64,000 nt of DNA. Origin: Verrucomicrobiia bacterium. Its GTDB lineage: Bacteria > Verrucomicrobiota > Verrucomicrobiia > Limisphaerales > UBA11358. Positions 9,053-16,066 of the stretch are shown piece by piece. Where the stretch lies: contig JARLJW010000026.1 in assembly GCA_031290985.1 (NCBI GenBank), forward strand, positions 47,774 through 111,773, read 5' to 3'. The notes below the pieces were generated by a model. That model made no database searches, was not told the DNA's origin, and saw only the letters and a program-made list of their open reading frames with translations. The first letter of the stretch is position 1; every line of letters begins with the position of its first letter. A program made the position numbers and the translations under genes.

Positions 9053-10527
9053 TTTCGATTTCGGCGCTGGTTGTTTTTATGGCCGGGCCACCGCAGCAAT
9101 ACGACTTCCTCGCGCAATTGCTCCCGCGTGGCCGTGGCCAGCCTGGTTCGGAATAAATCTATGCCCACAACTTCATAGCCCAGGGAAGCCGCTATATCCG
9201 CAAGAATCTGGCCGGTTCGAATCATGACCCGCAGATACGAAGCTTGATCGCCAACCACATAAGCCAACTGCGCTCCCGGACGCAAAACCCCACGCAGTTC
9301 TGAAAGATGCCGGGTCATCCCGCCGAAATATAGCTTTGTAACCCGTGCATAAAGACGCTCAAAGCCTGAATCTTTTTTAAGTTCGATCCGCCGCTTTTCT
9401 ATGGCTTCGGCTATGCGCTGAATTTCTGCATGGCCGGCCACCAAATGATCATCCGTATCCGCCTTGTACACGCCACGGGTGTTCGAACGGACCAGTTGTC
9501 TTTTCAGACTCCGCAAATCCTCTTTGGAGCGGATAAAACCCAGCAGCACGGATTCCAGACGAGTTGTGCGGGTATAATCCTTCTCGTTTGGATATGGCGG
9601 TGAAGTGATGACCGCATCCACCGAGTTGGGGGGCAAAACGGCGGCAATATCGCGGGCATCGGCCCGATAAACAGTGGCTTCGGTCGTCGCTCTTTTATGA
9701 GGCAGATTCTCCAGATCCTGAACCATTGCCCGTATGCCGTCCAACCACAGCGAGATGACCGGGGCATCCAGTTTTGCCGGCCCGACCCCAACCTCCGGCC
9801 CAAAATGCAAATTGCTTATACCGCTCACCAGCGCGTCGGCCAGCGCCAGGCGCTCGCAATTAACAAACCGGTCATTGTGGTGCTGCGCGATCGCGTCCAA
9901 CAAAACAAGCGTTTTATGGAGCGGCACCTTGCTGATTGAATTGGTGAGCAATAAATCAAAACATTCTTCCGGCAGACCCTTCAGTTCCGGTCTTTTTTGT
10001 TTGCCGGCCGTTTCAAGCAATCGCGGCTGCTCAGTTTCGCCCAACCCTTGGGCTTTCAAAGCGCGTTCAGCTGTTTCCGCAATCTCCAGCGCGTGCTCCA
10101 AAAGCTCCTGGGGAACGACATTCCATTGCAGCTTTGTCTGGCTTGCGAAAAGAACGACTGGATTGGATTCCAACCCAAACGAGGGGATGCCAAGCTTTTT
10201 ACATTCAATCAAGGTTGTGCCCGTGCCACAAAACGGATCTAGCACGCGGTGCTGCGTGGTCAGCCCAAATTTCCCGATGTAATCGCGTACCAGATGCGGC
10301 GGGTAAGCGAGGACAAAACGATACCACTGGTGAATTGCACGGTCATGCAGGCGAATCTTGTTATCCTCACGCTTGGCAGGCAGCACGATTTCATTCAAAG
10401 CGGGCACCTTTCGACCACGCCTTTGAGAATACAGTGGTTTTAGAATTGGGGTTTGTATCGCTTCAGCCATTTCGTTCCGCGCACTTTGACATTCAAAACC
10501 AGAACCGTCAAAGCGGATTGTTGACAT
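9049..10527 (-). CDS. DNA methyltransferase of a type II R-M system
   Basis: A 492-residue N4-cytosine/N6-adenine type methyltransferase. The AdoMet motif I is LDPFCGTGTTLIECKKLG (about residues 95-112) and catalytic motif IV is TSPPYPNEKDYTR (about 308-320). A large insertion separates them. Motif I preceding a late TSPPY motif indicates the split, beta-like class. A conserved YVVGDQASY region follows. The gene starts 9 bp after pyruvate carboxylase on the same strand. An alternative start, MAEAIQ, lies at 10470. The overlap with the downstream nuclease gene supports a cognate pair. Confidence 0.85.
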   Translation of the reverse strand: MSTIRFDGSGFECQSARNEMAEAIQTPILKPLYSQRRGRKVPALNEIVLPAKREDNKIRLHDRAIHQWYRFVLAYPPHLVRDYIGKFGLTTQHRVLDPFCGTGTTLIECKKLGIPSFGLESNPVVLFASQTKLQWNVVPQELLEHALEIAETAERALKAQGLGETEQPRLLETAGKQKRPELKGLPEECFDLLLTNSISKVPLHKTLVLLDAIAQHHNDRFVNCERLALADALVSGISNLHFGPEVGVGPAKLDAPVISLWLDGIRAMVQDLENLPHKRATTEATVYRADARDIAAVLPPNSVDAVITSPPYPNEKDYTRTTRLESVLLGFIRSKEDLRSLKRQLVRSNTRGVYKADTDDHLVAGHAEIQRIAEAIEKRRIELKKDSGFERLYARVTKLYFGGMTRHLSELRGVLRPGAQLAYVVGDQASYLRVMIRTGQILADIAASLGYEVVGIDLFRTRLATATREQLREEVVLLRWPGHKNNQRRNRK

Positions 10528-10536
10528 TCGCCAAAT

Positions 10537-13500
10537 TCACGCAGCCTTGATCTTCATCATCAGGTCCTTGCTTTCCACGGCGTCGCTCACGCGGACGTTG
10601 ATCTCCTCGACAACGCCGTCGCAGGGGGCGTAAATGGTGGTTTGCATCTTCATGGCCTCGAGCACGAAGAGCTTGTCGCCCTTCGCCACCTTGGCGCCGA
10701 CGCTGACGGACAGCGTGGTGACCAGGCCGGGGATCGGCGCGCCGATGTCCGACGCCTTGGCGGGGTCGGCCTTGACGCGGGCCTTGACGGTGGGTTTCAC
10801 CGAGCGGTCCACGACGGAGAGCTGGCGCGCCATGCCGTTCAGTTCAAAGCTCACGGTGCGCTTGCCCTCGGCATCCACCGCGCCGAGGTTGACCAGGCGG
10901 ATGAACAGCGTCTTGCCGGACTCGATCTCCACGGAAACTTCCTGGCCGATCTTCATGCCGTAGAAGAACGCCGGGGTGGGCAGCACGGACAGGTCGCTGA
11001 AGTCGCGCTCCATCTTGGCGTAACCGGCGAACACTTCCGGATACATGATGTGGCTGAAGACATCATCGTCCGTGACCTCGCGCTTGAGCTTCGTGGAAAG
11101 CTCCTCCTCGATCTTTTTGAAGTTGAGCGGTTTCAGCTCCGCGCCCGGGCGGCCCTTGATCGGCTTGCGGTTGCCGAGGACGATGTGCTGGAGCTTCTTC
11201 GGCCAGCCGCCCATCGGCTGGCCGAGGCCGCCGCTCAACATATCGATGACCGATTCCGGGAACGGCACGCTGCCGGGTTCGAGGTTCAGCACATCGGCGG
11301 GCTTGATGCCGCGCGTGATGAGGAACATGGTCATGTCGCCGACGACCTTGCTGCTGGGCGTGACTTTGACGATATCGCCGAAAAGCTGGTTGACCTCGGC
11401 GTACGTGCGCGCAATCTCCGGCCAGCGATGGGCAAGGCCCATGGCGGAGGCCTGTTCCTTGAGATTGGTGAACTGGCCGCCGGGCATCTCGTGCAAATAG
11501 ACTTCGGCGCTGCCCGCCTTGGGCGACGTGTCGAACGGCGCGTAGTAACCGCGCACCTGTTCCCAGTAATCCGAGAACTCGTTCAAGGCATCAATGTCCA
11601 GGCCGGTGTCGCGCTTGGTGAACTGCAGGGCGGCGACGACGGAATTCATGTTCGGCTGGCTGGTCGAACCGCTCATGGCGGAGATGGCCAAATCGGCGAC
11701 GTCCACGCCCGCCTCGGCGGCGGACAGGATCGACGCGGCGGAAATGCCGCTCGTATCGTGCGTGTGGAAATGGATGGGAATGCCGATCTCCTCCTTCAAC
11801 GCTTTCACCAACACGCTGGCGGCGGCGGGTTTGCACAGGCCGGCCATGTCCTTGATGGCGAGCATGTGCGCGCCCATCTTTTCCTGTTCCTTGGCCAGCT
11901 TGAGGTAATATTTGAGCGAATATTTGTCGCGCGCGGGGTCGAGGATGTTGCCGGTGTAACAGATGGCGCCCTCGCAGATGGCGTGCGTCTCATTGACCGC
12001 CTCCATGGCGACCTTGAGGTTCGGCAGATAATTCAGCGAATCGAACACGCGGAAGATGTCCATGCCCGCCTCGGCGGAATGCTTGACGAACCCGGCCACG
12101 GCGTTGTCCGGATAATTGGAATAGCCGACGGCGTTCGAGCCGCGGAACAACATCTGGAAACAGATGTTCGGAATGTGCTCACGAAGGACGCGCAGGCGGC
12201 GCCACGGGTCTTCGTGGAGAAAACGCATGGCGGTGTCGAACGTCGCCCCGCCCCACATCTCCAGGCTGAACAGGTTCGGCGTGCGGCGCGCGACGGCATC
12301 GGCCACGGCGATCATGTCGTAGCTGCGCAAACGCGTGGCGAAGAGCGATTGATGCGCGTCGCGGAACGTGGTGTCGGTGACGAGCAACTGCTTCTGCTTG
12401 AGCGTCCACTCCGCGAATTTTTTCGGGCCGAGCTCCAGCAGCAACTGGCGCGTGCCCTTCGGCGGCGCTTGCTTGGTGTCAAAGGCCGGCACGCGCGCGG
12501 CGGTGAAATTTTCCTTGGGAACAAAGCCCTTCGCCTGCGGATTGCCGTTGACGGTGACGTCGCCGATGAAGTTCAACAGCTTGGTGGCGCGGTCGCGCTT
12601 GGGCTTGAACTTGAACAGCTCCGGCGTGGTGTCGATGAGCGTGGTGGTGGCCTGGCCGCTGCTGAAAATGGGGTTGTGGATGACGTTTTCGAGGAACGGG
12701 ATGTTCGTCTTCACGCCGCGGATGCGGAACTCGCGCAGCGCGCGGTCCATGCGCTGCAACGCCGCGCTGAACGTCGGCGCGGAGGCCGTGAGCTTGACCA
12801 GCAGCGAATCGTAAAACGGCGTGATGACCGCGCCGCCGTAACCCATGCCGCCATCCAGCCGCACGCCAAAACCGCCCGCGCTGCGATAGGTGAGGATGCG
12901 TCCGTAGTCGGGTTGAAATTTATTCTCCGGATCTTCGGTGGTGATGCGCGCCTGCACGGCGAAGCCGTTGCGCGGAATGTCTTCCTGCGCGGGAATGCCG
13001 ACCTCCGGGCTGTGCATGGGCTTGCCGTCGGCGATGAGGATCTGCGAGCGCACGAGGTCGATGCCGGTGATGACCTCGGTGACCGTGTGCTCCACCTGGA
13101 TGCGCGGGTTCATCTCGATGAAGAACCATTCCTTGGTGTCCTGATCGACGAGAAATTCGACCGTGCCGGCGTTGTTGTATTTGATCTCCTTGCAGAGCTT
13201 GACGGCGGCGTAACACAGTTCGTCACGCACGGTCTTGTCCAAATCCACGCTGGGCGCGATCTCGATGACCTTCTGGTGACGGCGCTGTACGGAGCAATCG
13301 CGTTCGTGCAGATGCACCACGCGCCCGTGCTTGTCTCCGAGAATCTGCACCTCAATGTGCTTGGCGCGCGGGATGTAGCGCTCCAAAAAGACGGCGGGAT
13401 TGCCGAATGCCCGGCCCGCCTCACCCTGCGCCTCGTCGAGCAAATCCGCCAGGTCGCCGGGCTTGTGAACGACCCTCATGCCGCGTCCGCCGCCACCGAA

Positions 13501-14007
13501 GGCGGCCTTGATGATGAGCGGGAAACCGATTTCCTTGGCCGTCTTCAACGCCTCGCCGCGATCGGAGATGGCGTCCTCCGTGCCCGGCAGGGTCGGCACG
13601 TTGACCTTTTGTGCGAGGGCGCGGGCGGCGGTCTTGTCGCCCATCATGCGGAGCAGATTTTCATCCGGCCCGATGAAGGTGATGCCGGCCTCGAAACACG
13701 CCTTGGCGAAGTCCGCATTTTCGGAAAGGAAACCGTAGCCCGGATGGATGAAATCGACGCCCTTCTCCTTCGCCAGCGCCACGATGCCGGGGATGTCCAG
13801 ATACGCGCCGACGGGCCCCTTCCCTTCACCGACGACGTAGGCCTCATCCGCCTTGAAGCGGTGAATGGCGAGGCGGTCCTCCTGCGCATAGATGGCAACG
13901 GTGCGGAATCCGAGTTCGGTGGCCGCGCGAAAGATGCGGATGGCGATCTCGCTGCGGTTGGCGACGAGCAATTTGCGCTGACGTGACGGGGCGGCGTTGG
14001 AAATCAT
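10537..14007 (-). CDS. pyc: Pyruvate carboxylase
   Basis: About 1156 residues, the full length of single-chain pyruvate carboxylase, which converts pyruvate, bicarbonate and ATP to oxaloacetate. Domains in order are biotin carboxylase (LLVANRSEIAIRIFRAA; glycine-rich GGGGRGMRVV near 190), carboxyltransferase (TFRDAHQSLFATRLRSYDM near 550) and a C-terminal biotinyl domain. The biotin lysine is in EAMKMQT, about 36 residues from the end (K1120). The start at MISNAAPSRQRK (14007) avoids a 13-residue extension without family character. It replenishes oxaloacetate for the TCA and methylcitrate cycles. The R-M genes follow by 9 bp, perhaps on the same transcript. Confidence 0.97.
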   Translation of the reverse strand: MISNAAPSRQRKLLVANRSEIAIRIFRAATELGFRTVAIYAQEDRLAIHRFKADEAYVVGEGKGPVGAYLDIPGIVALAKEKGVDFIHPGYGFLSENADFAKACFEAGITFIGPDENLLRMMGDKTAARALAQKVNVPTLPGTEDAISDRGEALKTAKEIGFPLIIKAAFGGGGRGMRVVHKPGDLADLLDEAQGEAGRAFGNPAVFLERYIPRAKHIEVQILGDKHGRVVHLHERDCSVQRRHQKVIEIAPSVDLDKTVRDELCYAAVKLCKEIKYNNAGTVEFLVDQDTKEWFFIEMNPRIQVEHTVTEVITGIDLVRSQILIADGKPMHSPEVGIPAQEDIPRNGFAVQARITTEDPENKFQPDYGRILTYRSAGGFGVRLDGGMGYGGAVITPFYDSLLVKLTASAPTFSAALQRMDRALREFRIRGVKTNIPFLENVIHNPIFSSGQATTTLIDTTPELFKFKPKRDRATKLLNFIGDVTVNGNPQAKGFVPKENFTAARVPAFDTKQAPPKGTRQLLLELGPKKFAEWTLKQKQLLVTDTTFRDAHQSLFATRLRSYDMIAVADAVARRTPNLFSLEMWGGATFDTAMRFLHEDPWRRLRVLREHIPNICFQMLFRGSNAVGYSNYPDNAVAGFVKHSAEAGMDIFRVFDSLNYLPNLKVAMEAVNETHAICEGAICYTGNILDPARDKYSLKYYLKLAKEQEKMGAHMLAIKDMAGLCKPAAASVLVKALKEEIGIPIHFHTHDTSGISAASILSAAEAGVDVADLAISAMSGSTSQPNMNSVVAALQFTKRDTGLDIDALNEFSDYWEQVRGYYAPFDTSPKAGSAEVYLHEMPGGQFTNLKEQASAMGLAHRWPEIARTYAEVNQLFGDIVKVTPSSKVVGDMTMFLITRGIKPADVLNLEPGSVPFPESVIDMLSGGLGQPMGGWPKKLQHIVLGNRKPIKGRPGAELKPLNFKKIEEELSTKLKREVTDDDVFSHIMYPEVFAGYAKMERDFSDLSVLPTPAFFYGMKIGQEVSVEIESGKTLFIRLVNLGAVDAEGKRTVSFELNGMARQLSVVDRSVKPTVKARVKADPAKASDIGAPIPGLVTTLSVSVGAKVAKGDKLFVLEAMKMQTTIYAPCDGVVEEINVRVSDAVESKDLMMKIKAA

Positions 14008-14077
14008 ATTTGCAAGGGCAGATGAAACCCAAAAACGCGGCGGCAATCAATGCGGGAAATGGGGAAAATGAGTTGGG

Positions 14078-14212
14078 GGGCGCAGCTCAACACTGTCCTT
14101 AAACGCGGGGTGCCTGCCCGTTTGGAGTTCCGCCTTTAGGCGGTCAGGCGCGTCATTTACCTGAACCGCCTAAAGGCGGAACTCCGAACAAGGACAGTGT
14201 CAAGATGCGCCC
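14078..14212. repeat. Long imperfect inverted repeat (REP/MITE-like)
   Basis: The outer arms are GGGCGCA..CT..ACACTGTCCTT at 14078-14100 and its complement at 14190-14212. The inner arms, GGAGTTCCGCCTTTAGGCGG and its complement, occupy 14124-14148 and 14160-14185 with an 11-base loop. The inner stem is nearly perfect over 25 bp, and the outer arms are separated from it by unpaired bases. The structure resembles a non-autonomous mobile repeat or REP unit. No transposase is adjacent. Confidence 0.75.
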
Positions 14213-14366
14213 TGAGTTTGGCTGTGTCAGCGTCAGGTTTTCGCCTTGGCGTTTAGACCAAGCGGGAACGAATCCATTCAACCGCAGATGGACGCGGATA
14301 GCTGTGGCACAAAGTGCAGAAAACCAGGGGAATTGGGTTAAAATGCATCTCAAAATTATTTTTCAG

Positions 14367-14385
14367 TTGGACAGCCTTTGTCCAA
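14367..14385. promoter_or_regulatory. 19-bp palindrome, copy 1 (possible operator)
   Basis: TTGGACAGCCTTTGTCCAA has 7-bp arms around a 5-base centre. It lies 57 bp upstream of the 142-residue gene. The same 19 bases, with the preceding TTTTTCAG, recur at 63073-63091 upstream of a gene of the same family. Conservation between two loci 48.7 kb apart, in the same position relative to related genes, points to an operator or a transposition-related terminal sequence. The function is inferred. Confidence 0.6.
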
Positions 14386-14442
14386 CCCCCTCTGGCAGGA
14401 TCGGGTCATGAAAACTAAAAAAATGAACAAAAGGACGAGGTT

Positions 14443-14871
14443 ATGAGCACGCAAAATAAGGATTTTAACCGGGCGATGGAGTTGCTGACCAGCATGACGG
14501 CGGAGACGTCGGAATCAAAGCGGGTGGCGGCGGCCATGGGCGAAATGGCCACGGACTGGCTCACGCCGCATTATCTGCTGGCGTTGAGCGACCGGATGGC
14601 GGCGGCGACGGACGACCTGGCGCGGTTCAAGCTGATGCGGAAGGCGGCCCGGGATGTGGTGACTTTCCAGCGCAGCGGCCTGTCGTGCGCGCGGCTGCAA
14701 CTGGACCGGGAGCGGCTGGCGTTCAAACAAAAAGTGCATCAGGACGCCATCGAAACCAAACGGCAGTTGGAAGAGCGGCGGGACCCCAACGAGCCGATGA
14801 CGGAGGCGGAACTGAAGGCCTGCGTGGACAAGGTGGATGAGATTTTTGGGTTCAAAAAGGTTCAAACGTGA
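14443..14871 (+). CDS. Small helical protein, HTH/coiled-coil repeat-associated family (short form)
   Basis: A 142-residue, almost entirely helical, charged protein of unknown function. Residues 62-93 (FKLMRKAARDVVTFQR, then RLQLDRERLAF) match a module in the proteins at 15277 and 63117. The shared pattern is an aromatic-x-R start, D-V-V/L, R/Q-R, then RL-x-x-[DE]-[RQ]. It lacks the N-terminal HTH-like region seen in the other two. A purine-rich ribosome site (AGGACGAGG) precedes the ATG. The 19-bp palindrome is upstream and a 9-bp tandem repeat lies just downstream. Gene prediction is fairly safe; function is unknown. Confidence 0.7.
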   Translation: MSTQNKDFNRAMELLTSMTAETSESKRVAAAMGEMATDWLTPHYLLALSDRMAAATDDLARFKLMRKAARDVVTFQRSGLSCARLQLDRERLAFKQKVHQDAIETKRQLEERRDPNEPMTEAELKACVDKVDEIFGFKKVQT

Positions 14872-14915
14872 TATGGGATGGGGATGCGAGATATGGGAAA
14901 AACAAAAGGTTTTGA

Positions 14916-15020
14916 CACGAATTTCACGAATTTCACGAATTTCACGAATTTCACGAATTTCACGAATTTCACGAATTTCACGAATTTCACGAATTTCACG
15001 AATTTCACGAATTTCACGAA
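14916..15020. repeat. 9-bp tandem repeat, 11.7 copies
   Basis: The unit CACGAATTT is repeated perfectly eleven times with a partial twelfth copy, between two genes of the same small family. Being a multiple of three, it leaves every frame open (Ser-Arg-Ile on plus, Arg-Glu-Ile on minus), so apparent long frames across it are artefacts. Perfect identity implies recent slippage expansion and probable length variation between strains. Confidence 0.95.
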
Positions 15021-15071
15021 TGAGAAATGTAGAAATAGAACGTGATAGGCGGGCCGACCCCCTCATCCTAG

Positions 15072-15095
15072 CCTTCTCCCCCAAGTGGGAGAAGG
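15072..15095. repeat. REP-like hairpin (CCTTCTCCC / GGGAGAAGG)
   Basis: A perfect 9-bp stem, CCTTCTCCC with GGGAGAAGG, around a six-base loop, preceded by CCCCTCATCCTAG. The related hairpins at 15870-15894 and 63844-63862 share the C-rich leader and stem type. Each lies after or at the end of a gene of the HTH/coiled-coil family. It is either a dispersed REP element or a transcription terminator; no T-run follows, so REP is preferred. Confidence 0.65.
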
Positions 15096-15210
15096 GATCC
15101 GCGTTGGGTGGTTATAGGCGCATGACCATGAGAGGTGTATCGGCTCTGCTCTTTTCCACAGAGCCGCAAGCATGCCTGACGCAACCTCAATTTGCTGGGA
15201 ATTTTGAATT

Positions 15211-15240
15211 TATCCGACTGAATCCGACTAAATCCGACTG
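15211..15240. repeat. 10-bp tandem repeat, 3 copies
   Basis: Three copies of (T/A)ATCCGACT(G/A) lie in tandem, 36 bp upstream of the gene at 15277. They could be iterated binding sites for a regulator or a small minisatellite. They differ in sequence and period from the 9-bp array upstream. Confidence 0.7.
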
Positions 15241-15276
15241 TTAAATTTTTCAAAGGCCCAATCCAAAGCCAAATTT

Positions 15277-15813
15277 ATGAACCTGACACGTAACGGAAAA
15301 ATCGCCCGGCTGCCGGACGGCCTGCGGGAGGAACTTAACCGCCGGTTGCTGAACGGGGAACGGGGCAACAAACTGGTGGTGTGGCTCAATGCGCAGCCGG
15401 AGGTCCAGGCGGTCATGGCGGAGGAATTCGACGGCGGTGCGATCCGGCCGCAAAATCTCTCCGAGTGGAAACAGGGCGGCTACGCGGACTGGCTGGGGCA
15501 GCAGGAGGCGCTGAAGATGCTGAAAAAACTGTTCAGCGACGGGGAGGTGCCGTTCTCGGCGGCCCAAGGTCCGATTGCGGACAAAACGGTGGCGTGGCTG
15601 GCGGCGCGTTATCTGGTGGAGGCCCAGAAGCTCAAGGCCGGCGAGGATGAGGCGGACTGGAACCGGTTGCGGGAATTATGTCACGACGTGCTGGCATTGC
15701 GGCGGGCCAATCATCACGCGCAGCGGCTGGAGTTCGAGCGGGGCCTGGCGGTCCTGGCGGACGGCCACCATGACAGACAGCCATCAAACAGCTTTGCCGA
15801 TGAACGCTCTTGA
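15277..15813 (+). CDS. HTH/coiled-coil protein, DUF3486-like N-terminus
   Basis: A 178-residue protein of unknown function. Residues 6-75 (GKIARLPDGLREELNRRL, then NLSEWKQGGYADWL) form a helical region with a HTH-like second half. It resembles the N-terminus of Mu gp27/DUF3486-type phage proteins (a distant, unproven comparison). It is clearly homologous to residues 4-70 of the protein at 63117. Residues 128-156 carry the shared D-V-x-LRR...RLEFER module. The C-terminus (HHDRQPSNSFADERS) looks degraded compared with the 258-residue paralogue, where the coiled coil continues, so this copy may be truncated. DNA binding is inferred from the HTH-like pattern. Confidence 0.75.
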   Translation: MNLTRNGKIARLPDGLREELNRRLLNGERGNKLVVWLNAQPEVQAVMAEEFDGGAIRPQNLSEWKQGGYADWLGQQEALKMLKKLFSDGEVPFSAAQGPIADKTVAWLAARYLVEAQKLKAGEDEADWNRLRELCHDVLALRRANHHAQRLEFERGLAVLADGHHDRQPSNSFADERS

Positions 15814-15869
15814 TTTTGTGAGGCACCTTGGCTGGCGGCGCGAACTCCCACTCATCCGCCCTGCGGGCA

Positions 15870-15894
15870 CCTTCTCCCCCGATGGGGGCGAAGG
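15870..15894. repeat. REP-like hairpin
   Basis: CCTTC-T-CCCCC pairs with GGGGG-C-GAAGG around a three-base loop, with one mismatch, preceded by ACTCATCCGCCCTGCGGGCA. It starts 57 bp after the stop of the gene at 15277 and is of the same type as the hairpin at 15072-15095. Confidence 0.6.
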
Positions 15895-15961
15895 AAATCG
15901 CGGCGGGTGGCTCGGTAATTGCGGTCAGAGTTGTTTGCCCAAACCATTGCCACGTTGGGCC

Positions 15962-16006
15962 GGGCGGCAGGCTGCCGCCCTCTACGTCAGGCCGGGAGGC
16001 CTGACG
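15962..16006. repeat. Double REP hairpin
   Basis: Two adjacent palindromes: GGGCGGCAGGCTGCCGCCC (15962-15980), then CGTCAGGCC with GGCCTGACG (15985-16006). The paired short hairpins separated by four bases are typical of bacterial REP doublets. They lie 60 bp upstream of pheA. They could act as a transcriptional or RNA-stability boundary, but no T-run is present. Confidence 0.65.
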
Positions 16007-16066
16007 CTACCGGACACGAAACAGGTTTGATTCTTCATGCTTAATTCTGCATTCTTCCCTCCCTAA

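Larger units (their letters stand above)
14008..14442. other. Intergenic region between pyc and small-gene locus
   Basis: No coding region is supported here. It holds the long imperfect inverted repeat at 14078-14212 and the 19-bp palindrome at 14367-14385. The AT-rich leader (14405-14442) contains a possible 12-codon leader peptide starting at the ATG of 14408, whose TGA stop overlaps the ATG of the gene at 14443. The pyc promoter should lie at the left end, since pyc and the small gene are transcribed divergently. Confidence 0.5.

Noticed and set aside
10642..13986. Very long open frame (over 1100 codons) on the plus strand
   Set aside because: It is antisense to the whole of pyruvate carboxylase. 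GC-rich codon use on the minus strand keeps this frame open, and the translation (HLHGLEHEELVALRHLGAD...) has no family features.
14916..15020. Possible CRISPR array
   Set aside because: Units are 9 bp with no spacers, and no cas genes are near. It is a minisatellite.
14515..15084. Minus-strand frame of 189 codons containing (Arg-Glu-Ile)n
   Set aside because: It is produced by the 9-bp tandem repeat joined to the antisense of the gene at 14443; no independent support.
15211..15240. Possible small attachment or integron site
   Set aside because: Only three short imperfect units, with no integrase gene in the window.
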